A DNA stretch of 29,739 nucleotides, from positions 1 to 29,739 of the IMG/VR virus record IMGVR_UViG_3300045738_002063. One strand, 5' to 3'. Both the position numbers and the translations under genes were made by a program. Under the pieces are notes generated by a model. It was not told the origin of the DNA. It saw only the letters and a list, made by a program, of their open reading frames with translations, and did no database searches. The DNA is from a virus. This document shows, piece by piece, positions 1 through 7,032 of this stretch; the first letter of the stretch is position 1; every line of letters starts with the position of its first letter.

Positions 1-123
1 AAACTCAGTAACAATATGTTAGCCTTACCATGCGGCTCACAATCAGTTAGATTTCGTCCACACTTAACATTTACCAGAGAAGATGTAGATACAGCAATCG
101 ACTTCATCAAAGCTGCTGTTTAG
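1..123 (+). CDS. Class III (PLP-dependent) aminotransferase, C-terminal 40 residues only
   Basis: Open from the first base of the window and closed by TAG at 121-123. The 40 visible residues include LPCG, then S-V-R-F-R-P-H-L-T, then T-R-E-D-V-D-T-A-I. This is the typical C-terminus of class III aminotransferases. The RFRP-L signature followed by a short acidic helix resembles L-lysine 6-aminotransferases and acetylornithine/GABA aminotransferase relatives, which move an amino group to 2-oxoglutarate and make glutamate. The PLP lysine and most of the enzyme lie outside the window, so substrate cannot be assigned. Only one base separates it from the convergent minus-strand gene. A glutamate dehydrogenase at 2.7-4.0 kb makes a link to amino-acid nitrogen metabolism possible. 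Family fairly sure, substrate not. Confidence 0.7.
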   Translation, partial: KLSNNMLALPCGSQSVRFRPHLTFTREDVDTAIDFIKAAV

Positions 124-124
124 A

Positions 125-1306
125 TTACTCTGAAATTTGCATGTCGCTGAATTTGATTCGAGTATTTTCCTTATACCAATCAAAGAAACTTTCTTTTTTC
201 ATATGAACTGGCCCCAGCTTTCGTGCGCCAGCCAGTGTTGGGTGTGATTGATCTGCCGGTTTCTTGGGGGTCGCTACCGGTTTCGCCGCAGGAGCCGCCG
301 CCTTCTTCGCTGCTTGCTCTTTCTGGTACTTATCCATCATTCCAACCATGTCCACCTTTTTTTTCTTAGGAGTCACCGCAGGCATCTGGGCTGCGGGTGC
401 TGCTGCTTGCGCTCCAGTATTGCTCTGAGATGTACCACCAGTGGTATCGTATGAAACAGTGGCGAGTGGGTCTGTGACAGGAGCCGCAGGCTTGACCACG
501 CCGGTCCCCAGTTGCTTTTCGGGTGTTGTCGGTGGTGTTGTCGGTGGTGTTGTCGGTGGTGGTGTCGGTGGTGGTGTTTGAGGTTGTGCGGCACCTTGAA
601 CAGCATCCCCCGCAGCGGCCACAACATTAGGTGTTGCCGATTTATTTTGCATCCCGGCACCACTGACCGCACCGCTTACTTGTTGAGCCACCTGTTTAGG
701 GTCTTGCTGCTGCTGTTGTTGCTGACCACCGCCAAACCAGTTCTTAACACCTGTCCAAGCTCTAGATAGTAACCCAGGTTTTTTCTGACCTTGATCTTGA
801 TCTTGACCTTGATCTTGTGCTTGTTGACCGCCACCAAATATATTTTTCATAATTGATGAACCGGCACCTTTTACAAGCGCAGTGTTCGCCCCAGCTTTCT
901 GTTGTGCTCTTGCAAGTCCCATTCCTGCGGTTTTCTGCTTGGCTTTATCAACACCCGCTTGACCACGAATCTGCTGCTGTTTGGCTTTCTCTTTATGCAA
1001 TGCTAACGCCCTTTTTTGGTCACCAGCGTATGCTCCTTTTTCAGGCACGTTGACGCCTAAGTTTTGAACTTGTTTAGCCGTATTAGCTTGTGTGCCCGGT
1101 ATGAATCCCTTGACCTTATCGAGAAATCCCTGCTCGTTTAGCATAAATTGATCGTCATCTAGAAACTCTTCATTAACAATCATAAAATGCAACAAATCAT
1201 CAATAACAATTTGGGCCGGAATGCCAGTTTCAACAATAATGTCCGCTAGGTTTTGAATCTCCCGCTCAACTTCTTTATTGTGATGAAACTCATTAAATTT
1301 ACTCAT
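125..1306 (-). CDS. Low-complexity tagged protein, probable internal virion/prohead core or scaffold-like protein
   Basis: 393 residues from ATG at 1306. An in-frame TTG at 1318 is less likely, because the ATG overlaps the upstream protease stop as ATGA (coupling). The N-terminus MSKFNEF matches the aromatic tag of several proteins in this window. Residues about 10-75 look helical and acidic. The rest is low complexity: Gln-rich tracts (QDQGQ repeats, a run of seven Q), two short W-containing segments around GGG (NIFGGG, NWFGGG), a Pro-Thr repeat (about residues 245-265), and Lys/Ala-rich stretches. A second aromatic motif, FFDWY, sits near the C-terminus. The DNA carries matching short tandem repeats (about 525-580 and 785-815). 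No enzyme domain is recognised. Internal head proteins of T4-like phages are often tagged and low complexity, so a packaged or scaffold role is inferred, not shown. Confidence 0.75.
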   Translation of the reverse strand: MSKFNEFHHNKEVEREIQNLADIIVETGIPAQIVIDDLLHFMIVNEEFLDDDQFMLNEQGFLDKVKGFIPGTQANTAKQVQNLGVNVPEKGAYAGDQKRALALHKEKAKQQQIRGQAGVDKAKQKTAGMGLARAQQKAGANTALVKGAGSSIMKNIFGGGQQAQDQGQDQDQGQKKPGLLSRAWTGVKNWFGGGQQQQQQQDPKQVAQQVSGAVSGAGMQNKSATPNVVAAAGDAVQGAAQPQTPPPTPPPTTPPTTPPTTPEKQLGTGVVKPAAPVTDPLATVSYDTTGGTSQSNTGAQAAAPAAQMPAVTPKKKKVDMVGMMDKYQKEQAAKKAAAPAAKPVATPKKPADQSHPTLAGARKLGPVHMKKESFFDWYKENTRIKFSDMQISE

Positions 1307-2130
1307 TTTTGGTCCCAAAATGTTTCTGGAGTTAACTCTCTATTGAACTCTGTATCATCCATCTTTAAATAAAAGAAAGGAATTACAGGTAATTTTACTT
1401 CTTTGTCAAACACGAAGCTTAGTCTATTATTTAGTTCTTCACTCCATTTTTTATATCTATTTATAGGAACAGCATAAGCCATTTGATTAACGTGTTGGTA
1501 ACTAAAATTTAGTCTAAATGTACGAATTGCCTGTATAACCGCAATTAGTTTGTTCTCATGGTATACACCACCACCAGAATCTCCTGGAACTGTGGGGGCT
1601 GAGAATCGAATTACATTTTTTACTTTAGGGGTGGTGTTGATATTTAAAGAAGTAATGATGCCGAATTCTACTCTTGGTACTTCCCCCATACCGCTACCAA
1701 CTCTAGTTATTTTATTGCCAATATAAAATTTAGATTCCGAACCTAAGTCGGCTGCATATAGTTCTTTATCGCTGGCGAATAAAACAACGGCTGTGTCTTT
1801 CTCATGGTCTATTTGATAGAATAAAGCAGGGTATTCTTTGAAACCAGTGATGGTTGACCAATCACTATAATTATAAACACGAACTACAAAATCATCAGAT
1901 GCTTTAGCTATATGTGCAACAGTTAGGGCTACGTTCAACCATTTATCACCATGCTTTTCACTTCTAATTACTATTCCTGATCCATTCCCGCCTACATGTG
2001 TTGGCCTGATTGTAACCGAAGGATAAAGACATTTAGTGTGAAGTATTTTGTCAGGCTCGCCGCTAAATACGTTAGAAGGTATTAGCAAAATAGCTAACAT
2101 AGCGAGATTAGTCATTATTGATGATCTCAT
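1303..2130 (-). CDS. Secreted trypsin-like serine protease (S1/HtrA-like fold)
   Basis: 275 residues from ATG at 2130. The longer open frame to 2253 would run into the divergent thioredoxin gene and would hide the signal peptide, so the internal start is preferred. Residues 1-23 form a signal peptide (hydrophobic AMLAILLIP, likely cleavage after VFS). The catalytic triad is visible: His73 in LTVAHI, Asp112 in HEKDTAVV, Ser185 in VPGDSGGG, with the usual GDSGG oxyanion segment. There is no PDZ domain, so it is a bare protease domain of usual length. Its stop overlaps the start of the tagged low-complexity gene (ATGA). The signal peptide predicts export to the host periplasm or outside. Possible roles are envelope attack, interference with host proteins, or processing of a partner. 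Fold and triad are seen; role is unknown. Confidence 0.85.
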   Translation of the reverse strand: MRSSIMTNLAMLAILLIPSNVFSGEPDKILHTKCLYPSVTIRPTHVGGNGSGIVIRSEKHGDKWLNVALTVAHIAKASDDFVVRVYNYSDWSTITGFKEYPALFYQIDHEKDTAVVLFASDKELYAADLGSESKFYIGNKITRVGSGMGEVPRVEFGIITSLNINTTPKVKNVIRFSAPTVPGDSGGGVYHENKLIAVIQAIRTFRLNFSYQHVNQMAYAVPINRYKKWSEELNNRLSFVFDKEVKLPVIPFFYLKMDDTEFNRELTPETFWDQK

Positions 2131-2160
2131 ACTTCTATCTAGAACAAATGGAGTTAAATT

Positions 2161-2664
2161 ATGAATAAGAACGTTCTCATAGTCGCCATTCTTCTTTTGG
2201 GAGTTGGAATTTTTGCGGCATATCAAAACAATAATATTGCAAATGACATACAACCAATTGCCAACAATAACACTACCAATCCTGAATTAAATAATTCACA
2301 ACCTCCGCAACCACAACTGCAACCACAAGTACCTATGATTCCAACATCATACGAAGAAGCTCTGCAAATTGCCCAAAAACAAAACAAACAAGTATTTTTA
2401 TTCTTTCACGCAAGTTGGTGTAACTGGTGCGAAAAAATGAAAGATGAAATCCTATCTGATGACGAGGTTAAGGCTACTCTTTCTAAGTATGTGATCTATC
2501 ACGTAGACACACAAAAAGAAAGGAACGTTGCCTCCAAATATAATGTCAGAGGCATTCCCGCATATGTGATTACCGATAAAACTGGCAAGCCATTGAAAAA
2601 CGGCAGCGGATTCAAAAAGACTGGAGGTTTCATAAATTGGTTGAATGGCAATGACAACAGGTAA
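2161..2664 (+). CDS. Membrane-anchored thioredoxin-like protein (WCNWC active site)
   Basis: 167 residues. Residues 5-20 form one hydrophobic N-terminal segment, either a signal anchor or an uncleaved signal. A flexible Asn/Pro/Gln linker (about 22-60) follows, then a thioredoxin fold with active site W86-C-N-W-C90 and the cis-proline loop GIPAYV (Pro133). The layout resembles DsbD C-terminal-like or thioredoxin_7 proteins, which carry electrons or rearrange disulfides outside the cytoplasm. GGAG at 2150-2153 is a good ribosome site. It is divergent from the secreted protease with only 30 bases between starts, so both may act in the periplasm, for example on disulfides of exported proteins. 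The domain is clear; the substrate is not. Confidence 0.85.
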   Translation: MNKNVLIVAILLLGVGIFAAYQNNNIANDIQPIANNNTTNPELNNSQPPQPQLQPQVPMIPTSYEEALQIAQKQNKQVFLFFHASWCNWCEKMKDEILSDDEVKATLSKYVIYHVDTQKERNVASKYNVRGIPAYVITDKTGKPLKNGSGFKKTGGFINWLNGNDNR

Positions 2665-2716
2665 CAACCCAACCGACGTTCGCCTGGATGAAAGGCCATC
2701 CTTTCGCTTGTGAAAC

Positions 2717-2722
2717 TATAAT
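2717..2722 (+). promoter_or_regulatory. Possible -10 element (TATAAT) ahead of glutamate dehydrogenase
   Basis: The 84-base gap before the dehydrogenase holds a perfect TATAAT followed by an A-tract, 26 bases upstream of the start codon. No convincing TTGACA lies 16-18 bases upstream, so the assignment is weak. A strong ribosome site (GAGGTG, 2738-2743) sits 5 bases before the ATG at 2749. Confidence 0.3.
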
Positions 2723-2748
2723 GTAAAAAAAAATAGTGAGGTGGATTT

Positions 2749-4011
2749 ATGTCATTGCTAGAAGGTGCCAAAACGTATCTGGCTGAGGCTATGAATTATG
2801 CAAACATAGACCCAGAAAGTCAGTTGCGTTTACAATACCCACAAAAAACGCTTCAAGTAGCAATACCAATGCGGCATGATGATGGCACGCTCAAAATGTA
2901 CAAAGCGTATCGTTGTCAATACGATGCAACATTGGGGCCTACCAAGGGCGGAATTAGATTTCATCCTCATGTAGATAGAGATCATGTAGAAGCCCTTGGA
3001 TTCTGGATGACTTTCAAGTGTGCTGCCGTAAAAGTTCCTTTCGGGGGAGCCAAGGGTGGTGTGGCAATTGACCCCAATACACTTTCTCATCGGGAACTTG
3101 AAAGAATCAGCAAAGCCTACATAAGTGCTTTCAAAGATTTTATAGGCCCTGATGAAGACATTCCTGCACCAGATTTGGGCACTAACGAACGTGTCATGGG
3201 ATGGATGTATTCAGAATATCGCCGTATTACAGGCGGCAATCCGAGAGCCATTATCACTGGTAAGCCTGTCGCTCTTGGTGGTATAGATGGTCGTGAATCG
3301 GCCACTGGCTATGGAGGGTTCTATGTTTTAGAAAACCTTATGGACAATCATCTCGACAAAATTAACTTGCCAGTTAAAGAAGATATCACAATTGCAATTC
3401 AGGGATTTGGGCAAGTGGGTTTTTGGTTTGCAGAAAAGTGTTTCAGGAACGGACTAAAAGTTATAGCTGCATCCAACCAATATGGTGGCGTCTATGATCC
3501 ACGAGGACTTTCACCCTATGAATGTAGAAAATGTCTTATAGAATCCGATGGGCAAGAATGGGGACAAGGAGAAAAAATAACGAATGAAGAATTGCTTGCC
3601 ATAGATTGTGATATCCTGGCTCCTGCCGCCATCGAGAGCGTTATTACTATTGATAATGCTGACAAAATAAAAGCCAGGATGGTGTTTGAACTAGCTAATG
3701 GCCCAACAACTTGTGAGTCGCATCACATCCTGGAAGATAAAGGAATCATTATCGTGCCAGATATTCTAGCAAATGCTGGTGGGGTAGTTGTGTCATTTTT
3801 TGAGTGGCTTCAAAACAAACACGGTGAAGATTGGGATAGAAACCGAGTGGACATCGGATTAAAGAAAAGAATGTGTTATGCCACAGAGAGAATGATGGCC
3901 CAACATTTTGAACATAAAATATCCATGAAAATCGCCACGTACACGCTGGCTTTGAAGAGGATTGCTAGTGCTAATGAATCTCTTGGTAACAAAGGATATT
4001 TTCAGCATTAG
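2749..4011 (+). CDS. gdhA: Glutamate dehydrogenase (Glu/Leu/Phe/Val dehydrogenase family), complete
   Basis: 420 residues, the normal length of small hexameric bacterial enzymes that interconvert glutamate with 2-oxoglutarate and ammonium. Key parts are present: TKGGIR (Lys66), catalytic Lys102 in PFGGAKGGV, PAPDLGT (Asp142), the TGKP-LGG-GR-ATGYG segment at about 170-189, the Rossmann loop GFGQVG (219-224), and the C-terminal ILANAGGVVVSFFEW block. Nothing looks truncated or mutated, so it is probably active. Cofactor preference (NAD or NADP) was not decided. It overlaps the convergent unknown gene by 4 bases. It is an unusual cargo gene for a phage and, with the aminotransferase end at 1-123, suggests control of amino-acid nitrogen during infection. 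Leucine or phenylalanine dehydrogenase is less likely at this length. Confidence 0.93.
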   Translation: MSLLEGAKTYLAEAMNYANIDPESQLRLQYPQKTLQVAIPMRHDDGTLKMYKAYRCQYDATLGPTKGGIRFHPHVDRDHVEALGFWMTFKCAAVKVPFGGAKGGVAIDPNTLSHRELERISKAYISAFKDFIGPDEDIPAPDLGTNERVMGWMYSEYRRITGGNPRAIITGKPVALGGIDGRESATGYGGFYVLENLMDNHLDKINLPVKEDITIAIQGFGQVGFWFAEKCFRNGLKVIAASNQYGGVYDPRGLSPYECRKCLIESDGQEWGQGEKITNEELLAIDCDILAPAAIESVITIDNADKIKARMVFELANGPTTCESHHILEDKGIIIVPDILANAGGVVVSFFEWLQNKHGEDWDRNRVDIGLKKRMCYATERMMAQHFEHKISMKIATYTLALKRIASANESLGNKGYFQH

Positions 4012-4352
4012 CGAGGAGTGGCAGCAGCCGGAATCGAGAATACTTCTCCTTTGATTCCCGAACTACTAATTTGAGGCAATATAATTGATATAGTTCTATT
4101 GCCAAAATCAGTAGTAAATGTCACGCATACTTCTTTTGTATACGGACTAAAGCTTACAATGTGCCATTTACTATCATCTAGTCCTTTGAAAAAATCTTTA
4201 AGCTTGTCGGTCGGCAAGCATGCCAATAAAGTAGCTTTTTGCAAACGATGATCCGCCAAACACGCACGTCGCCTAAATTGTCTAACATCTCGTCTATTAG
4301 CATTGGCCTGACCGGAAGGACGGTTCTCTGGCCTCAACGGTGGAACACTCAT
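4008..4352 (-). CDS. Unknown small protein
   Basis: 114 residues. The start at 4352 is backed by GGAG seven bases upstream. The N-terminal half is basic and Arg-rich (RRDVRQFRRR); the C-terminal half alternates hydrophobic and polar residues as beta strands do (HIVSFSPY, VCVTFTTDFG, TISIILPQ). No family was recognised. It converges on the dehydrogenase gene with a 4-base overlap and is the only minus gene between two plus blocks. Its ribosome site and clean frame support it as real. Confidence 0.6.
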   Translation of the reverse strand: MSVPPLRPENRPSGQANANRRDVRQFRRRACLADHRLQKATLLACLPTDKLKDFFKGLDDSKWHIVSFSPYTKEVCVTFTTDFGNRTISIILPQISSSGIKGEVFSIPAAATPR

Positions 4353-4403
4353 TTTAATTCTCCATAATTCATACTATTCTATCTAGCAAGGGGATGTGTT
4401 AAA

Positions 4404-4616
4404 ATGAGTAAGATACAAGAAGATAGCTTTTGGTTCGTTGATGAAGGTGTGCCAGAAGATGAGCAAAAAATGCAAGCTTTATGCCGTGCATGTGCTGAAG
4501 AAAAAAAATGTGGTTGGTTTTGGCAAGGATCAACTACAGGCTATGGAGACTACGATCTAAAATGTTCTGTTTGCGAACATATAATTCATCAACGAAAAGA
4601 AGAATATGTCAAATAA
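4404..4616 (+). CDS. Small CxxC protein, possible zinc-binding
   Basis: 70 residues, acidic at the N-terminus. It carries Cys27-x-x-Cys30, Cys36 and a second pair in CSVCEH, the spacing of a short zinc ribbon or treble clef. Aromatic residues (GWFWQG) lie between the Cys pairs. AGGGG upstream serves as ribosome site. It overlaps the methyltransferase start by 11 bases, so the two are likely co-translated. Zinc binding is inferred from the Cys pattern only; no named family was recognised. Confidence 0.6.
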   Translation: MSKIQEDSFWFVDEGVPEDEQKMQALCRACAEEKKCGWFWQGSTTGYGDYDLKCSVCEHIIHQRKEEYVK

Positions 4617-5421
4617 AATCAACAAGCTTCGACCTCCTGTCAAAATACATGGTGGCAAATATTATCTTGCAAAATGGGTTATAGATCATTTCCCAAAAGA
4701 CTATGAGCAATACGATTATATCGAGCCTTTTTGCGGTGCTGCCAGTGTGTTCATAAATAAAGAAAAATCGATTGGCATGGAAGTTGTTAGCGACATCGAC
4801 CTCGGTATGATCCAAATTTGGCGAGCATTACGGGATGAACCTGGGCAATTTATTGGAAGAATCAAGCGAACGAAGTATTCTGAACGGGTTTTCAAAAGAG
4901 AACTTAAAAAATCCCCTCCATTTGATGACTATATGGATCACGCAGTACACGAATATATTCTGCGGCGCATGAGCAGAGGCGGACTCAAGAAAGCATTCGC
5001 ATGGTCAAATAGATTAAGAGGAGGACAACCCGGTGATGTCAATGCCTGGGAAACCATGAAAGATTATCTCCACTTGATAGCAGAAAGAACTCAGGATTGT
5101 TATATTTTCTACAAACCCGCTCTGGATGTTGTTAATGCTTTCAACACGGTAAATACTCTTTGCTATTGTGATCCAACCTATCTCCACGAAACCAGAGAAT
5201 CAAAAGATGCTTATGATTTCGAGGTGACCACAGATGACCATATCGCCCTGGCGGAGAAATTAAATCAATTCAAGGGAAAGGTGGCAATCAGTGGGTATCC
5301 TTCTGCGTTGTATAATCGACTTTTCAAGGATTGGCGATGTGTTCGCAAAAGAATTGCCAATCATGCATCACAATCATCCACAAAAAAGAAAAAAACCGAG
5401 TGTCTATGGATGAATTACTAA
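4606..5421 (+). CDS. D12-class DNA N6-adenine methyltransferase (Dam-like)
   Basis: 271 residues, about the length of Dam/DpnM enzymes, which transfer a methyl group from SAM to adenine N6 in DNA. Motif X is KIHGGKYYLAKW (13-24). Motif I is the SAM-binding YIEPFCGAASVF (38-49). The catalytic motif reads C-D-P-T-Y at 188-192, where DPPY is the common form. Phages use such enzymes to protect DNA from restriction or to mark their own genome. No restriction enzyme is next to it, so it looks like an orphan methylase. Recognition sequence cannot be read off. The change to DPTY is worth noting, but the aspartate and tyrosine are kept. Confidence 0.85.
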   Translation: MSNKINKLRPPVKIHGGKYYLAKWVIDHFPKDYEQYDYIEPFCGAASVFINKEKSIGMEVVSDIDLGMIQIWRALRDEPGQFIGRIKRTKYSERVFKRELKKSPPFDDYMDHAVHEYILRRMSRGGLKKAFAWSNRLRGGQPGDVNAWETMKDYLHLIAERTQDCYIFYKPALDVVNAFNTVNTLCYCDPTYLHETRESKDAYDFEVTTDDHIALAEKLNQFKGKVAISGYPSALYNRLFKDWRCVRKRIANHASQSSTKKKKTECLWMNY

Positions 5422-5538
5422 ATGAACAATTCAGAAATGATATATGTTCTGTACATATGGCCTCTTATGGTAATTGGAACAATTGCTATAATTGGCTTGG
5501 TGGGCGAGCTTGTGTCTTGTCGCATGAATAAAAAGTAA
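5422..5538 (+). CDS. 38-residue single-helix membrane peptide
   Basis: ATG directly follows the methyltransferase stop (TAAATG). The peptide has a short polar start (MNNSE), one long hydrophobic helix from about residue 7 to 28 (including VIGTIAIIGLVG), and a polar basic tail ending MNKK. This is a typical small phage membrane peptide such as a holin-like, Rz-like or envelope-modifying peptide, but no family is recognised. No clear ribosome site is visible, so coupling to the methyltransferase is assumed. Confidence 0.5.
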   Translation: MNNSEMIYVLYIWPLMVIGTIAIIGLVGELVSCRMNKK

Positions 5539-5560
5539 GTTCTCTAATGTATATAGAATT

Positions 5561-5890
5561 GTGAAAAGTTGGAAAACATGGTTGAATAATCAGTTAATGG
5601 GCGATTTAGGAATAGCCAAATCGCCCATACATGGCATGGGAATTTTTGTCACAAATAGCATACCTGCGCATTTAGATTTAGGCCCAGCCCAAATTAAGAG
5701 CAACAATGGCTACGATATAACACAATTGGGAAAATACCATAATCATTCTAATAGCCCTACATGTTATAATAAAATGGTAGACAATGCTCGTCATCTTTTC
5801 CCTCATCATGATTTGGGCATAGGCGATGAGGTGACGGTTGATTACACGTTACAGAATGATTTGGAGCAGCCTATAGATGGATGGGCATAA
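5561..5890 (+). CDS. Minimal SET-domain protein with N-terminal aromatic tag
   Basis: 109 residues from GTG at 5561. The N-terminus MKSWKTWL matches the tag in four neighbours. The rest has SET-domain signatures in the correct order: GMGIFVTNSIP (25-35), the NHSNSPTC block (61-68, equivalent to NHSCxPN), and GDEVTVDY (88-95, equivalent to GEEL-xDY). SET domains usually methylate protein lysines using SAM. This one is only about 95 residues and lacks pre-SET and post-SET zinc regions, so it is a very compact form whose activity is uncertain. The tag suggests it may be packaged in the virion. A strong terminator follows. Domain call is fairly sure; substrate is unknown. Confidence 0.72.
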   Translation: MKSWKTWLNNQLMGDLGIAKSPIHGMGIFVTNSIPAHLDLGPAQIKSNNGYDITQLGKYHNHSNSPTCYNKMVDNARHLFPHHDLGIGDEVTVDYTLQNDLEQPIDGWA

Positions 5891-5903
5891 TCAGATTTAT
5901 TAT

Positions 5904-5943
5904 ACATAAGAAAAGCCCGCCGTGAGGCGGGCTTTTCTTATGT
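5904..5943. terminator. Strong bidirectional intrinsic terminator
   Basis: Perfect 18-bp inverted repeat with a GTGA loop (5922-5925). The stem core is GCCCGCC/GGCGGGC, flanked by A-rich and T-rich arms, so RNA from either strand gives a GC stem with U-rich 3' side. It separates the CxxC-methylase-SET group from the following virion-type gene group. Confidence 0.9.
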
Positions 5944-5961
5944 ACTAACAGTATATAACGT

Positions 5962-6153
5962 ATGTTGCTTCAATTTAGACAATGGCTAGAAGATGCTGGT
6001 GAGGTACATCCTCGATTGAACACTGATGCATACGCCGCAAAGGGTGCTCGTAGCAAAATGGTTCAAACCAATAGGGATAGGATGGAACCTAGTGAGTTCT
6101 CACCAGCCAAATTGTTTGGAAAGAAGAAAATGAAGAAGAAAATGAGTAAATAG
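5962..6153 (+). CDS. Small tagged basic protein
   Basis: 63 residues. The N-terminus MLLQFRQWLED carries the aromatic tag. The body is polar and the C-terminus is a lysine cluster (KKKMKKKMSK) that could bind DNA or acidic partners. It is the first gene after the terminator. No family recognised. A small tagged, basic protein would fit a packaged internal head protein, but this is inference. Confidence 0.55.
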   Translation: MLLQFRQWLEDAGEVHPRLNTDAYAAKGARSKMVQTNRDRMEPSEFSPAKLFGKKKMKKKMSK

Positions 6154-6190
6154 TCTAAATATCCTTAACAGGAAGTAATAGGAGATAATT

Positions 6191-6601
6191 ATGGCACAAA
6201 CATCAACTTCGCAACCAGTACATCCAGCTATTGTATTTGAAGTGGACTTAAGCCTCAATGCTACGGAAGGCATTGGCCCCAACACAAACGTATCGAACCC
6301 ACACATGCTACATCCAGGCGGTTTTCCAGATAGCACTTTAACTGCCGCACTCAGATCGGCGCATTTAGAAGGCGTTACACATATTGATGATGGCGACCTT
6401 GACGTGGACGGTGACGGAATATCAGAGGGCGATATTATGATTATAGGGCAAAAGGGTCATGGTGGATTGAGTCATGGTGACAGATTCACATTGCATGGCA
6501 AGGCAGCTATTGATTTTAGAGCATTATACGCAGACGGTTACGGTTTAGCCGACAGGGCTTGGGTAACAGAATTTTCATATAACGGAGTCGAAATAGTCTA
6601 A
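6191..6601 (+). CDS. Unknown acidic protein, probable virion-associated
   Basis: 136 residues with AGGAG about seven bases before the ATG. Acidic and Gly/Asp-rich, with a DGD-x-DVDGDG segment (about 74-83) that looks like a calcium-binding loop, and alternating beta-type residues elsewhere. No signal peptide or membrane segment. It leads the coupled set 6191-8002 and is separated from the next gene by 11 bases. Function not recognised; a structural role is suggested only by its neighbours. Confidence 0.65.
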   Translation: MAQTSTSQPVHPAIVFEVDLSLNATEGIGPNTNVSNPHMLHPGGFPDSTLTAALRSAHLEGVTHIDDGDLDVDGDGISEGDIMIIGQKGHGGLSHGDRFTLHGKAAIDFRALYADGYGLADRAWVTEFSYNGVEIV

Positions 6602-6612
6602 AAGGAGAATTA

Positions 6613-7032
6613 ATGAGCGTTTCTTTTGGCTCAATAATCGACAATATGGCCACGTACTACGAGGCCAAAACAGATCACGAAGAAGACGAACGTAACGATC
6701 CGCTTCTAGATAGTGGTGAGGAAACTCAATCAATGGATGTGGTTCGTTCGGGAATGAGCTTACGTACTCCTGAATGTGGAGATTTTTGGGATGATTTTAT
6801 TAGTCTATCTGGCAACTCTGAAGCACTATCTGAGTTGCTGGAAGTTCCCAGAGATAAGGTCGCCACTTGGAGTGCGAAAATACGTGCTACTATTGAAAGG
6901 GTTAAGAAAGCAGACGATCAAGAATCCTCAGATGAAAAATCTAATAGCATCTCAACCGGCAACGAACCAATGGGCGATGCCAATGGAGTAGACGCAACAC
7001 AACCACCCCCAGATATGAGGCCAACGCCATGA
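6613..7032 (+). CDS. Unknown acidic protein, possible phage core or assembly protein
   Basis: 139 residues after a good AGGAG site. The N-terminal part is very acidic; the middle (about 55-100) is helical, with CGDFWDDFISLSGN followed by SELLEVPRDKVATW; the C-terminus is disordered, polar and Pro-rich. Its stop overlaps the next start (ATGA), so translation is coupled. No enzyme motif seen. The helical core recalls small conserved phage proteins of unknown role. Confidence 0.65.
   Translation: MSVSFGSIIDNMATYYEAKTDHEEDERNDPLLDSGEETQSMDVVRSGMSLRTPECGDFWDDFISLSGNSEALSELLEVPRDKVATWSAKIRATIERVKKADDQESSDEKSNSISTGNEPMGDANGVDATQPPPDMRPTP

Noticed and set aside
512-769. Plus-strand open frame rich in Cys, Trp and Arg
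   Set aside because: It is the shadow of the Pro-Thr and Gln repeats of the minus-strand tagged protein. Its composition comes only from the GGT/TGT repeats.
520-815. Short tandem repeats suspected to be an origin or iteron array
   Set aside because: They keep codon phase and encode Pro-Thr and Gln-Asp repeats of one protein, so coding explains them.
1458-1465. Late-promoter-like TATAAATA on the minus strand
   Set aside because: It lies inside the protease coding sequence (codons for Ile-Asn-Arg) about 150 bases from the next start. Chance is enough.
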